From Sphingopyxis sp. YR583 (GTDB lineage Bacteria > Pseudomonadota > Alphaproteobacteria > Sphingomonadales > Sphingomonadaceae): a stretch of DNA of 64,000 bases. Within the stretch, counting starts at the first letter, position 1. Each line of letters opens with the position of its first letter. Under the pieces are notes generated by a model. It made no database searches. It was not told the DNA's origin and saw only the letters and a program-made list of their open reading frames with translations. The stretch lies in assembly GCF_900108295.1 (NCBI RefSeq), contig NZ_FNWK01000001.1, positions 1,922,001-1,986,000 of the forward strand. Reading direction: 5' to 3'. The position numbers were made by a program, and so were the translations under genes. Below, piece by piece: positions 7,601-16,165 of the stretch.

Positions 7601-10504
7601 GCCGATCAGGCGGCGGCGTGCGGTGATGATCTCGCGGTTGTAGACCGCGACCTGTATGCGCTTGCCGGCGATCGGCTTGCCGTCGAGGTCGAGCGCGATG
7701 AAATTGAGGCGCAGGTCGCTGTCGCGCATCAGCCAGCCGTCGGTCTTGACGCCAAGGCGGACCGCCGACGGGTAGAGGGTGATGCGGCGGCTCGACGTCA
7801 GCGTCTCGCCATTGGCGTCCTCATAATCCATTTCGGCCGCCATCAGCGTCGGTTCGGTGATCGGCTGGTCGACCGTGACGCTGGTCGTCGCCGCGCCATT
7901 GGCGTCGAGTTTCAGCGGCACCGAGCGTGCGAGCGGCAGTTCGGCACCGGGTTCGTCGCCGCTGTCGTCGAGCTGGACGACGCCTTCCTTCACCGGCTGG
8001 CCGTCGAAATCCCAATCCTTGTAGTCTTCGGGCGGCGACCATGATGAGCGGAAATTGGTGCGCAGTTCGACCGGAATGTTCGGTGCGGGGCCGCCCGACA
8101 GATAGCCGACGAAGAGGTTCAGCGGTACGGCGGCGGGACGCACGAGCGCGGTTTTCGGCCCGGTGATCGTCGCCTTCATCGTCGGCAGGCGATATTCGTC
8201 GACCTTGACCGACTGGCCCGACCAGATCGTCTTGTCCTCGCCGTCCTTGTCCTTGGTGACGAAGACAAGTTCATAATCGCCCATCGGCGCCGAGGCGGGG
8301 ACATTCCATGTCGTGTCGCCGCTGCCGCTCGCGGCGACGCTGAACGGCATTTCGAATTCGGTGTCCGAGCCGCGGTGCACGAGGCGCAGCTTGCCCGCGA
8401 GCGCTTCGGGGGTGCGGAAGCCGGTGCCGACCGGGCGGCGGAGGACATGCTTCATATGGACGGTCTCGCCCGCTTTCACGAGCGAGCGGTCGAAGACGGT
8501 GTGGAGGATATCCTCGCGTTCGGACCAGCCATAGGGGAGGTCGAAGTCATAGGGGCGGATGCCATTGCCCCAGTCGGTGAGCGTGAAGCTGAAATCGTCG
8601 CCCGAGCGGGCGCTGACCATCAGCGCATGGCCTTCGCTGCTCGCGGCGTCGGCATCTTCGCGGCAGCTCGAATAGGTTTCGGGCTGCGGCAGTCCGCTCG
8701 CGAAGGCGAGGCGTCCGGCCTTGTCGGCATTCCCGCGCGCGAGCAGGCGGCCGGTGCAGCTATCGGTGACACGGATTTCCGCGCCTGCAACGGGCAGCCC
8801 GGTGCTCAGTGAGGTCACCCACGCGAGCGAACCTTCGCGGCCCCATTTGAAATGCACCGCCATATTGGTGACGAGCGCGGCGGTCGTCACATAGCGCGTC
8901 GATTTGCGGCCGAGCAGCGCGGCGCCGAGCTCGGGGCTCGCAATCTCGACGACGTGGAAGCCTTTTTCGCCGAGCGGGATTCCGACGACCTCGAATTCCT
9001 TGCCGCCCGCGGCCGGCGAGAGCTGCATGTCGCGGCGTTCGCCGCCGGCGGGGGCGTCCTCGAACACCGACTTGGTGCCGGTGTAATTGACCGTGACCTC
9101 TTTGCCCGCCGCATTCTTTTCTTCGCGATAGTCGGTGTCGTCGGCGTCGGCGACGCGCTTCATCCACCGTGCGATCGCGGCGTCGTCGTCGCCGACCTTG
9201 AGCGTGGTCGCGGGCATTTTGAGGTTCGACTGGACGAGGCTGCTTTCGACGCCGCGCACGGTGACGGGCAATACGCCGCCCTCGCCGGCTTCGAGGATGC
9301 CGAATTCGGCTGCGAATTTGACCAAGGGCGGGGCGCGGTCGATGTGGAATTTCAGCGGGAAGTTCGACTGGTTCTGCAGCTTGCGGCCGCTCTGGTCGGT
9401 GACGTCGGCGGGGAGAACGAGCGTCGCGTCGACATTCTGCGGCAGCGGGCCGGCGAAGCGGACACTGGTCAGCCAGGCGTCGTTGCGGTCGTCCGCGTCG
9501 ATCTTCGGCGTCAGTTTCTTGCCGTCGGCGGTGTTGAGCGTCGCGGCGAGGATCGTCTCGCGCGAGACGGGCGAGGCGAAGCTGAGCGTCACATCCTTGA
9601 TCGGGTTGCAGCCCGCCTGCGGATTGATGCGGCTGCACGACATCTTTGCGGTAAATGCGGGACGCACGTCATGGTCGAAGCGCTGGTCGCGTCCGGCGGT
9701 GCGGCCGGGGATGCCCGCCTGCGAAATGCGCGCGTCCCAGACGAGCGCCATCTCGCGGCCGGGGGGCAGCGGACGGCGGCATTTGACCGCGACGACGCGG
9801 TCGAGCGCGGCTTCGCGGTCGGCGCCCGCGGCGGGCAGGCGCTGCGGCAGGCCGGCGTCGTAGGTGAAGGACTGGCGCGACCAGTTGTTGTCGCCGAGTC
9901 CGGTCAATATCTCGGTCGCGGTCGCGCGCGGCAGCACATCGAGCGGGATCTTCTCGCCGATGCCGTCGACCGCGCAATAGCCGAAGCGGCCGATCGAGGC
10001 GCGATCGGCGGCGACGTTGGTCGCGACGAGGAAGATCTGGTTCTCTTCGATATCGCCGTCCATCCCGCCGGCGAGCACGGCGCGCGCCGAGGGGCCGCCA
10101 GTGTCGAGCGCGAAGCGGCTATTTCCCGCGACCGACACGCCGCGCGCTGTTTTCAGCCCGTCGCGGAGCTCGACATGACAGGCGAGCCCGCCGGGAAGCG
10201 GCTTGTCGAATTCGAGCACCCAGGTGCGCGTGTCGACCCAGCGGGATGACGCGGGGAGTTTGCAATCGTTGGTTGCCGGGGCCGCGGCGCGGGGATCGCC
10301 AAGCGGCACCATGTCTTCGGAGAAACGCAGCGTGAAGCGCGTGATCGTGCCGTCGCCAGTGCCCGAACTGCCCGGTGTAGCGAGCGTGACCTGCGGAACC
10401 GTGTCGGCGGTCGCGGTCGCGGCCATCGCGAGGGTGAGGGGCAGGATCAGCGCCAGTTTTGCCTTGCCGGCCAATGCCGTAGCCAGCGCGCGCCATCCCT
10501 TGCC
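4664..10504 (-). CDS. Bacterial alpha-2-macroglobulin with intact thioester motif
   Basis: This is a 1946-residue exported protein of the bacterial alpha-2-macroglobulin family. These proteins snare proteases in the periplasm: cleavage of a bait region triggers a thioester that binds the attacker covalently. The N-terminus is a signal peptide ending near AATATADT. Macroglobulin beta-sandwich domains fill the first two thirds, a flexible Gly-rich run (six Gly) lies near residue 1263, and the thioester motif CFEQ is at about residue 1495, followed by the helical thioester domain. There is no lipobox cysteine, unlike E. coli YfhM, so the protein is probably soluble in the periplasm. I chose the ATG at 10504, which has GGGGAG six bases upstream; the ATG at 10534 has AGGA only three bases away and would precede the signal peptide with extra residues. 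The gene is coupled to pbpC. Confidence 0.93.
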   Translation of the reverse strand, partial: GKGWRALATALAGKAKLALILPLTLAMAATATADTVPQVTLATPGSSGTGDGTITRFTLRFSEDMVPLGDPRAAAPATNDCKLPASSRWVDTRTWVLEFDKPLPGGLACHVELRDGLKTARGVSVAGNSRFALDTGGPSARAVLAGGMDGDIEENQIFLVATNVAADRASIGRFGYCAVDGIGEKIPLDVLPRATATEILTGLGDNNWSRQSFTYDAGLPQRLPAAGADREAALDRVVAVKCRRPLPPGREMALVWDARISQAGIPGRTAGRDQRFDHDVRPAFTAKMSCSRINPQAGCNPIKDVTLSFASPVSRETILAATLNTADGKKLTPKIDADDRNDAWLTSVRFAGPLPQNVDATLVLPADVTDQSGRKLQNQSNFPLKFHIDRAPPLVKFAAEFGILEAGEGGVLPVTVRGVESSLVQSNLKMPATTLKVGDDDAAIARWMKRVADADDTDYREEKNAAGKEVTVNYTGTKSVFEDAPAGGERRDMQLSPAAGGKEFEVVGIPLGEKGFHVVEIASPELGAALLGRKSTRYVTTAALVTNMAVHFKWGREGSLAWVTSLSTGLPVAGAEIRVTDSCTGRLLARGNADKAGRLAFASGLPQPETYSSCREDADAASSEGHALMVSARSGDDFSFTLTDWGNGIRPYDFDLPYGWSEREDILHTVFDRSLVKAGETVHMKHVLRRPVGTGFRTPEALAGKLRLVHRGSDTEFEMPFSVAASGSGDTTWNVPASAPMGDYELVFVTKDKDGEDKTIWSGQSVKVDEYRLPTMKATITGPKTALVRPAAVPLNLFVGYLSGGPAPNIPVELRTNFRSSWSPPEDYKDWDFDGQPVKEGVVQLDDSGDEPGAELPLARSVPLKLDANGAATTSVTVDQPITEPTLMAAEMDYEDANGETLTSSRRITLYPSAVRLGVKTDGWLMRDSDLRLNFIALDLDGKPIAGKRIQVAVYNREIITARRRLIGGFYAYDNQMRTTRLDATCSATTDKLGRASCAMAPGVSGEVTVVATTQDADGNEARAVRSVWLAGDNDWWFGGDNGDRMDVIAEKPRYAAGDTARFQVRMPFREATALVTVEREGVLSSFVVPLKGTNPVVQVKLPATYAPDVYVSVMAVRGRVTGEESWFRQMKRAVGFKIENSEGAPPTALVDLAKPSYRMGIARIKVGWEGHRLGVKVKADKEKYSVRETAKVAIEVKTPDGKAPKNADLAFAAVDEALLQLSPNESWDVLPAMMGERTLDVLTSTAQMQVVGKRHYGRKALEPGGGGGGDLSGLTREDFRPVLLWKGNVPLDAKGRATIDVPLSDNLSGFRLVAIATDGSQYFGTGETTVRTVQDLGVFAGMPELVRTGDTYDARFTLRNGTDQPIEVTATPTLSPAVATAPPLTVTIPAGGAVPISWSMTAPEQTGPIEWTVDAVAKGGKVRDRLVFEQTVEPAVPVETWAASLFRVGPATTLPIAIPTGALPGGYVDIALEGTLAPPLTGVRDYMAAYPYTCFEQQTSRAVALGDVGRWQALAGAMPTYLDDDGLLRYWPNERMTGSIELTAYVMNVTAANGFAIPEASKAKMVKALQAVVEGRLTRKGYGPWDIRPVRIAALAALARNNASSASLVAAIDVAPVDMATGTLADWLVALEKTPGVRNAPALRTAAEAELRKRLVYEGTRLDLVDDARAPWWMMTSGDEMAIKALEAVLGRKGWEDDAGKLMVGVAQRQRKGHWDTTLANAWGAVTVRRFAELYPASAITGVTNVSLAGATASQSWPLPAETPSPLRVALNAATMSLNHQGTGTPWATVSVKAAVPLKEPLNAGYRIKRSVSIVKAANKDRLTRGDVIKVRIEVVAAAGRTWVVINDPIAPGATIVGNLGGQSEMLAEQAGGSGAQPSYVERGKDSWRGYFGWMPAGTHAVEYVVRLNGSGKFTLPPTRVEAMYSPAIRGQWPNAPMTIASVTQ

Positions 10505-10643
10505 CATCGTCAACTCCCCGTTCGGTCCGAACATCTATCCTGCTGGAAACAGGGGACAGAGTCCACCCGTCGTCGCATGCCGCACACGGTTAATCCTGCT
10601 TCGCGAAATTGCTGTGACCGCCGTCATAGACAGCGGCGAACGA

Positions 10644-11021
10644 TCAGCGCGCGAGCATGGGTCCGAGCTTGCGTCCGGCGAAGATATGGACGTGGAGGTG
10701 CGGAACTTCCTGATGGCCGTCGCGGCCGATATTGGCGAGCAGCCGGTAGCCGGGGGCGACGAGGCCCTGATCGCGCGCGACCTTGCCGACCGCGCGGACG
10801 AAGCCCGCGATTTCGGCGTCGCTGCCGCGCTCGGAGAAATCATCCCAGCTCACATAGGGGCCCTTGGGGATCACGAGGATGTGGAGCGGCGCCTGCGGGT
10901 TGATATCGTGGAAGGCGAGCGCAAACTCGTCCTCATAGACGGTCTTCGACGGCAGTTCGCCGCGCAGGATGCGCGCGAAGATGTTGCTGTCGTCATAGGG
11001 AAGGGTCGCGTCGATCGGCAT
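10644..11021 (-). CDS. HIT-family nucleotide-binding protein (HinT-like)
   Basis: This 125-residue cytoplasmic protein belongs to the histidine triad superfamily, with the active-site signature HLHVHIFAG near residues 111-119. HinT-type members hydrolyse purine nucleoside phosphoramidates such as AMP-lysine. Length and sequence fit the HinT branch, including an N-terminal segment (DSNIFARILRGELP) typical of bacterial HinT. It follows hisE with 14 bases between them and is surely co-transcribed. A HIT gene after hisE is a common arrangement in alphaproteobacteria, but no metabolic link to histidine synthesis is established. Confidence 0.93.
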   Translation of the reverse strand: MPIDATLPYDDSNIFARILRGELPSKTVYEDEFALAFHDINPQAPLHILVIPKGPYVSWDDFSERGSDAEIAGFVRAVGKVARDQGLVAPGYRLLANIGRDGHQEVPHLHVHIFAGRKLGPMLAR

Positions 11022-11035
11022 GGGAGGGGTTCCTG

Positions 11036-11365
11036 TTACTGGCGGCTGGCTTTTTCAGCGTGGCCCGACGTGCCGTGGCGGCGGTCGAGTTCGGCGGCGA
11101 TCATGTCCCACGTCAGGCCGCGTTCGGCGATCAGGATCGACAGGTGAAAGACGAGGTCGCTCGCTTCGCCGATCAGTTCGGGATCATCCTCGCTGACCGC
11201 GGCGATGACCGCCTCGACGGCTTCCTCGCCCAGCTTCTGCGCGATCTTGCCGCGGCCTTTGGCCGCAAGGCTCGCGACATAGGACGCCTCGGCCTCGCCC
11301 GCCGCGAGCCGGTCGTTGATCACCGCCTCCAGCCGTCCCAGCGTTTCGCCCATCGCCTTGCTCAT
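11036..11365 (-). CDS. hisE: Phosphoribosyl-ATP diphosphatase
   Basis: This 109-residue enzyme catalyses the second step of histidine synthesis, hydrolysing phosphoribosyl-ATP to phosphoribosyl-AMP and pyrophosphate in the cytoplasm. The all-alpha NTP pyrophosphohydrolase fold is recognisable from KLGEEAVEAVIAA and EASDLVFHLSILI, whose acidic residues bind magnesium. It is the stand-alone form, not fused to hisI. The start at 11365 has AAAGGATCGG upstream. The gene upstream is a divergent TonB-dependent receptor and no hisF is present, so hisE is cut off here from the rest of a his operon. In many relatives hisE follows hisF directly. Confidence 0.95.
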   Translation of the reverse strand: MSKAMGETLGRLEAVINDRLAAGEAEASYVASLAAKGRGKIAQKLGEEAVEAVIAAVSEDDPELIGEASDLVFHLSILIAERGLTWDMIAAELDRRHGTSGHAEKASRQ

Positions 11366-11542
11366 CGCCCGATCCTTTCGTCCCCGACCTCGGCAGCGTG
11401 CCTAGCCGCGACGCGCGACCACGACAAGCGGGCGCCGCGCCGGCAAAAACTTACCGCCGCGTAAACCATATCGAAACGCCTTTTCGCGTAATTTCCGCCG
11501 CGCCGGGGGGCTATATCAACTTTTACAAATCGGACGAAGATT

Positions 11543-14500
11543 ATGAAAATGGGCGCGAACCCTTCGGTGTTTCTGACTGCGACAGCCTCGGTGATCGCGC
11601 TCGCGGCTTCGCCCGCAGCAGCGCAGAGCGGCGACGAAATCGTCGTGACTGGATCGCGCATCGCAAAGAGCGAGTTTACGAGCGCCGACCCGATCCAGAT
11701 CATCGATGCCGAGAGCGCGAAGCTGCAAGGGCAGGTCCAACTGGCCGATGTCCTGCAGCAGACACCCGCGGCGCAGGGGTCGATCCAGATCACCTCGGCG
11801 ATTTCGAACCGTTTTGTCGCCAATGGCGGCAACGACGTGCAGACGGTGTCGCTGCGCGGGCTGGGCGCCGAACGCACGCTGGTGCTGGTCAACGGCCGGC
11901 GGGCGGGCCCCGCGGGCATCCGCGGTTCGGTCGCGCCGTTCGATCTCAACGTGCTGCCGCTGTCGGTGGTGCGTCAGGTCGAGGTGCTGAAGACCGGCGC
12001 CTCGTCGATTTACGGATCGGACGCGGTCGCCGGCGTGGTCAACATCCTGACGCGCAACGATCTCGATGGCTTCGAAGGCGGCGGTTTCTCGTCGATCACC
12101 GAACATGGCGGCGGCGAAAGCTATGGCGTCGATGCCAGTTTCGGGAAGAAGTTCGATCGCGGTCATTTTTTCGCGACGGTCGACTATTTTCGCCAGCAGA
12201 GCCTGACGCGCCGCGATCGCGGCTTCCTGTTCTGCGCCGAAGAATATCTCAAGCGCGAGGCCGATGGCAGCCGTGCCGACATCGTCGATTTCCGCACCGG
12301 GCGCCCGCAGTGCACGGGCACGCTCGGCAATGCCATAGCGTTCAGCGATTTCTCGGGGGTCGATCAGGACGGCTTTCCGACCTTTAGTCCCGGGCTGTTC
12401 GCCCCGAACGGACAGCTGATCCCTTCGGGCCAATATGGCGCCGAATTTGCGGGCGTCGGCATGCCGATCAACGTGTATAATCCGATCGGCGTGTTCGGGC
12501 CGGCCGATTTCTTCGGACTCAATTTCGATGGGCCGTCGACCGGCGCGCTCAACAAGTTCGGACCTGCCGAGCAGGATTCGGACGTGTTTTCGGGGGTAAG
12601 CCGGATCAGCGCTTTCGCCGAAGGCGCCTATGATGTGACCGACGCTATCACGCTGTACGGCGAAGCGCTGTTCAGCAACCGCAAGTCGCACAACAACGGC
12701 TTTCAGCTGATGTCGCTCGAACAGTTTACGGGCGCATCGATGCTGCCCTTTTTCCTCTGCGATCCTACAGCGTATAATTGCGATCCCAATGACATGGGCG
12801 ACCCGTTCAACGCGGAGTTCGGCGGCAACCTGATCCTGCGTCCGCAGGTGCTGGTGAAGTCGGAGAGCAGCGCCAACGTCGATTATTATCGTGGCGTGCT
12901 CGGCCTGCGCGGCGAGTTCGGCGGCGGCTGGAAATGGGATGTGAGCGGCCAGCACAGCCGTTCGGACGCAAGCTATACGCAGGACGTCATTTATCAGGAC
13001 GCGCTCGCGTCACAGACCCTGCGCACGCGTTCCTGCGCCGGCACAACGACGGTGGTACGCGGCGTGCCGTGCATCGATATCGATTTCACCGATCCGCGCG
13101 TGCTGCGCGGCGACTTCACGCCTGCAGAGCGCGCCTTCCTGATGGGGCGCGAGACGGGACGGACCTTGTTCAAGCAGACCTCGGCCGAGGCGCTGCTGAC
13201 GGGCAAATTGTTCAACCTGCCCGCGGGGCCGGTCGGCGCGGCGTTCGGGGCGAATATCCGCCGCGACGAAATCAACGACACGCCGGGCGAGGCGACGCTT
13301 GCGGGCAATGTTGCCAATTTTACCACCTCGGGCATCACCGCCGGGCGTACCGTATCGAAGGAACTCTTCGGCGAGGTCGAGGTGCCGCTGCTCGAAGGCG
13401 TGCCGATGATCGAGCGGCTGACGCTGTCGGGCGCGGCGCGCTACACGCATGTCGAGGCGACGCGCGGCGACGGCGTGCAGGACAAGTTCAGCGACACGAC
13501 GTGGAAGGTCGGGGCCGATTGGGCGGTGACCGACTGGCTGCGTTTCCGCGGCACCTGGGGCACGTCGTTCCGCGCACCCGCGCTGTTCGAGCTGTTCCTC
13601 AACGAACAGACGGGCTTCCTCGGTCAGCAGGCGATCGACCCGTGCATCCAGACTGCGGCACGACTGCAGGCTGGGGCGATCAGTCAGCGCATCTTTGACA
13701 ATTGCGCCGCCGACGGCATCGGTCCGAATTTTGCCGGGGGGTTCGGGCCGGCGGTCATCGCGTCGGGCGGCGGTATCGGCCAGCTCAAGCCCGAAACCTC
13801 GACCGCGAAGACGGTGTCGGTCATCCTCACTCCCGATCTGTCGGGCGCGCTCTGGGGCGGTCTCAAGACCCGGCTTGCGGTCGATTATTTCGACATCGAG
13901 GTTAGGCAAGAGATCACGTTGCTCGGCGCGGGCAACATCCTGCGCGGCTGTTATGACTCCGACGTCGCCGACGAGCCGCTGTGCGGCCTGTTCACGCGCA
14001 CCGCCACGGGCCCCGATGCACAGAGCGTCGCGACCGTCACCGACCGCTATGTCAACATCAGCCGCCAGCGGAACCGCGGCGTCGACCTGTCGCTCGCGCT
14101 CGATCAGGATCTCGGCAACCTCGGTTCGCTCGCATTTCGTGCGCAGATGACCTGGCAGATGAAGGACAAGGTTTCGCTCTTCCCGGGCACCGAGGTCGAC
14201 GACAATGGCAAGATCGGCAATCCGAAATGGGTCGGCGATTTCAACCTTGGCTGGATGAAGGACGGGTGGACCTTGTTCTATGGCCTCGACGTCATCGGCG
14301 CTGCGTCGAACGCTGAAGATCTGCTTCGTGCGCAGGGCGGCGATGCGTGCCGTACATCGAGCTTCCGTCCGGGCGGGCGTTTCTGCCCCGACGTCAGCGT
14401 GCCCGCGACCTTCTATCACTCGCTGTCGCTGAGCCGCGACGTCGCCGAACGCTTCCGCATCACCCTGGGGGTCGCGAACCTGTTCGACACGCCGCCGCCG

Positions 14501-14617
14501 CGCGTGTCGACCGTCATCACCGCGACGCCGCCGGTGATCGGGCAGGCGCCGGCGTTTGGAACGCAATATGATTATCTGGGACGGCGCTTCTTCCTGAGCG
14601 TGCGCGGGAAGATTTAG
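11543..14617 (+). CDS. TonB-dependent outer-membrane receptor
   Basis: This 1024-residue outer-membrane receptor imports a ligand through TonB-ExbBD energy. It has a signal peptide ending near ASPAAAQS, a TonB-box-like segment DEIVVTGSRI at about residues 31-40, and a plug domain containing VSLRGLGAERTLVLVNG and SSIYGSDAVAGVVNIL. A long 22-strand barrel ends in a terminal segment with alternating hydrophobic residues (YLGRRFFLSVRGKI). The architecture is that of the large sphingomonad receptors that often take up oligopeptides, glycans or siderophores. No iron-specific signature is visible, so the substrate is open. The neighbours, a serine hydrolase and an exported M20 peptidase, weakly suggest peptide use. 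The ribosome site before 11543 is weak and the ATG at 11549 is an alternative start. Confidence 0.92.
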   Translation: MKMGANPSVFLTATASVIALAASPAAAQSGDEIVVTGSRIAKSEFTSADPIQIIDAESAKLQGQVQLADVLQQTPAAQGSIQITSAISNRFVANGGNDVQTVSLRGLGAERTLVLVNGRRAGPAGIRGSVAPFDLNVLPLSVVRQVEVLKTGASSIYGSDAVAGVVNILTRNDLDGFEGGGFSSITEHGGGESYGVDASFGKKFDRGHFFATVDYFRQQSLTRRDRGFLFCAEEYLKREADGSRADIVDFRTGRPQCTGTLGNAIAFSDFSGVDQDGFPTFSPGLFAPNGQLIPSGQYGAEFAGVGMPINVYNPIGVFGPADFFGLNFDGPSTGALNKFGPAEQDSDVFSGVSRISAFAEGAYDVTDAITLYGEALFSNRKSHNNGFQLMSLEQFTGASMLPFFLCDPTAYNCDPNDMGDPFNAEFGGNLILRPQVLVKSESSANVDYYRGVLGLRGEFGGGWKWDVSGQHSRSDASYTQDVIYQDALASQTLRTRSCAGTTTVVRGVPCIDIDFTDPRVLRGDFTPAERAFLMGRETGRTLFKQTSAEALLTGKLFNLPAGPVGAAFGANIRRDEINDTPGEATLAGNVANFTTSGITAGRTVSKELFGEVEVPLLEGVPMIERLTLSGAARYTHVEATRGDGVQDKFSDTTWKVGADWAVTDWLRFRGTWGTSFRAPALFELFLNEQTGFLGQQAIDPCIQTAARLQAGAISQRIFDNCAADGIGPNFAGGFGPAVIASGGGIGQLKPETSTAKTVSVILTPDLSGALWGGLKTRLAVDYFDIEVRQEITLLGAGNILRGCYDSDVADEPLCGLFTRTATGPDAQSVATVTDRYVNISRQRNRGVDLSLALDQDLGNLGSLAFRAQMTWQMKDKVSLFPGTEVDDNGKIGNPKWVGDFNLGWMKDGWTLFYGLDVIGAASNAEDLLRAQGGDACRTSSFRPGGRFCPDVSVPATFYHSLSLSRDVAERFRITLGVANLFDTPPPRVSTVITATPPVIGQAPAFGTQYDYLGRRFFLSVRGKI

Positions 14618-14645
14618 GAGCTTTCAGGCCTGGGAGGGTGAAGCC

Positions 14646-14681
14646 GGAGAGGGTGGCCAACATTCGTTAGCAGCCCTCTCC
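14646..14681. terminator. Hairpin between convergent genes (possible terminator)
   Basis: A perfect 8-bp stem (GGAGAGGG at 14646-14653 with CCCTCTCC at 14674-14681) and a 20-nt loop lies between the stop of the receptor and the stop of the serine hydrolase. There is no T run on either side, so termination efficiency is uncertain. Confidence 0.35.
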
Positions 14682-14695
14682 CTCGCCAACGCCGA

Positions 14696-15994
14696 TCAGA
14701 TCAGCGATTTCAGCCGGTCGATCCCTGCCGCTTCGCGGACGATGCGCGCGGCGAGCGCGTTTCCGTTCGTGGCATTGGTGAAAATGACGATCGCCCGTCC
14801 ATTCCGGGCGTCTCCGACGCCCAGCGTTTTGAAGATGCCGTAATTACTGCCGCTGTGCTGGAACATCGGACCCGCCGGGGATTGTTCGAGTTCCCAGCCC
14901 AGTCCCCGCGAGATATCGCGCCCGCGCACGTCGAGCCGGGGGGTCAGCATCTCCTGCCGTGCCGCCTCGCTGATTTCCCACGCCGCGTGCGTTCGCCGAT
15001 CCATCATCAGCAGCATGAACTTCGCATAGTCCGACGCCGTCATCAGCAGCCCGCCCGCCGAATTGACCATCAGATCATGTGTCGAAGGCGGGGTTTCGGG
15101 CGCCGTCTCCCGCATCGCCGCGACCGAATCTTCGAAGGTCCAGGATGCGATCGGCTTGTCCCACTTCGACGCGACGGGCAGCAATCGGTCGCCGAGTTCG
15201 CGCGTGGGCTGGGCGGGAAGCTTCTCTTCGCCTTCCGGTGGTTCGGAATGCCCGAAGACCGCCGACCGGGCGATTGTCTCGTCCCAGCCGAAGCTGCTGT
15301 GCGACATTCCGGCCGGGACGAACAGCTTGTCGTGCATCACGCTGCCGAGGCCCGCTCCCATGATCTTTTCGACCACCAGCTGGAGCCAGATGAACGCTTC
15401 GCCGGAATAGGTGTAGCGCGATCCGGGCGGGGCGCTCGTGACCAGCGGCGCGGAGGCCCAGTTGGGCAGGCCGCTGGAATGTTCGAGCACGTGCCGGGCG
15501 GTGATGCGCTCGAGATTCGGGTCATTGCCCAAATTCTCAGGCCGGCGATAGGCGACAAGCGGCGTGTCGAGGTCGAGGCGCTTTTCGTCGGCCAGCCGCA
15601 TCACGACATAAGCGAAGACCGGCTTGGTCATCGACGCCGCTTCGAACAATGTATCCTCGCGCACCGGGTCGCGTGTCAGGATGTTCCTCACGCCGAACGC
15701 CCCGCTCCACGCGAGCTTCCTGTCGTCGACGACCGCGATCGCGACGCCGGGTACGCCCGCGATGCGCATCAGGCGGGGAAGCTCCCGGATCAAATCCGCC
15801 GACGGAATCCAGCTCGCATGGCCGCCTGACGATCGGCTTGGCGTGGCGGCACGGGCGGATGCCGGGCCGCTTGCGATCAGCGCCGCGGACAGGCCGAGCA
15901 ATGTGCGCCGCCCGAGCATCGGCCCGCCGAAACCCGGCTGCACCCCGTCGGAGCGGGCGGGCGACGGGGCGGAAGGGCGGGAAAGGAGCTTCAT
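14696..15994 (-). CDS. Serine hydrolase, beta-lactamase/class C family, probable Tat export
   Basis: This 432-residue protein has the serine beta-lactamase-like fold (Pfam Beta-lactamase, esterase/D-aminopeptidase group). The nucleophile motif SMTK lies in FEAASMTKPVFAY, the tyrosine motif in RYTYSGEAF, and HSG in FQHSGSNYG, which takes the place of KTG. HSG is common in esterases and peptidases of this group rather than in true AmpC. The N-terminus carries a twin-arginine signal (GRRTLLGLSAAL), implying folded export to the periplasm. I chose the start at 15994 because GGAGGTGG lies five bases before it; the frame stays open upstream but without a start signal. It converges on the TonB receptor and diverges from the M20 peptidase. 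Whether it attacks peptides, esters or lactams cannot be decided. Confidence 0.88.
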   Translation of the reverse strand: MKLLSRPSAPSPARSDGVQPGFGGPMLGRRTLLGLSAALIASGPASARAATPSRSSGGHASWIPSADLIRELPRLMRIAGVPGVAIAVVDDRKLAWSGAFGVRNILTRDPVREDTLFEAASMTKPVFAYVVMRLADEKRLDLDTPLVAYRRPENLGNDPNLERITARHVLEHSSGLPNWASAPLVTSAPPGSRYTYSGEAFIWLQLVVEKIMGAGLGSVMHDKLFVPAGMSHSSFGWDETIARSAVFGHSEPPEGEEKLPAQPTRELGDRLLPVASKWDKPIASWTFEDSVAAMRETAPETPPSTHDLMVNSAGGLLMTASDYAKFMLLMMDRRTHAAWEISEAARQEMLTPRLDVRGRDISRGLGWELEQSPAGPMFQHSGSNYGIFKTLGVGDARNGRAIVIFTNATNGNALAARIVREAAGIDRLKSLI

Positions 15995-16165
15995 TGGATT
16001 CCACCTCCGGTCAGGCAGGATGAGAGACGACCCGTTGCTAGCCAACACGGCCAAGGCTGCAAAGTGCCCAAGATGCAAAGGGGCGGCGGCCGCATGAACA
16101 TGGACGGCGCATGATCCCGATTTTGTCGCTTGCCGTCCGTATACGATGCGGCATAGTCCATCCCC

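Noticed and set aside
8852..10249. Long plus-strand frame opposite the alpha-2-macroglobulin gene
   Set aside because: Arg/Asp/Gly-rich composition typical of antisense frames in high-GC DNA, no start signal, no recognisable motifs.
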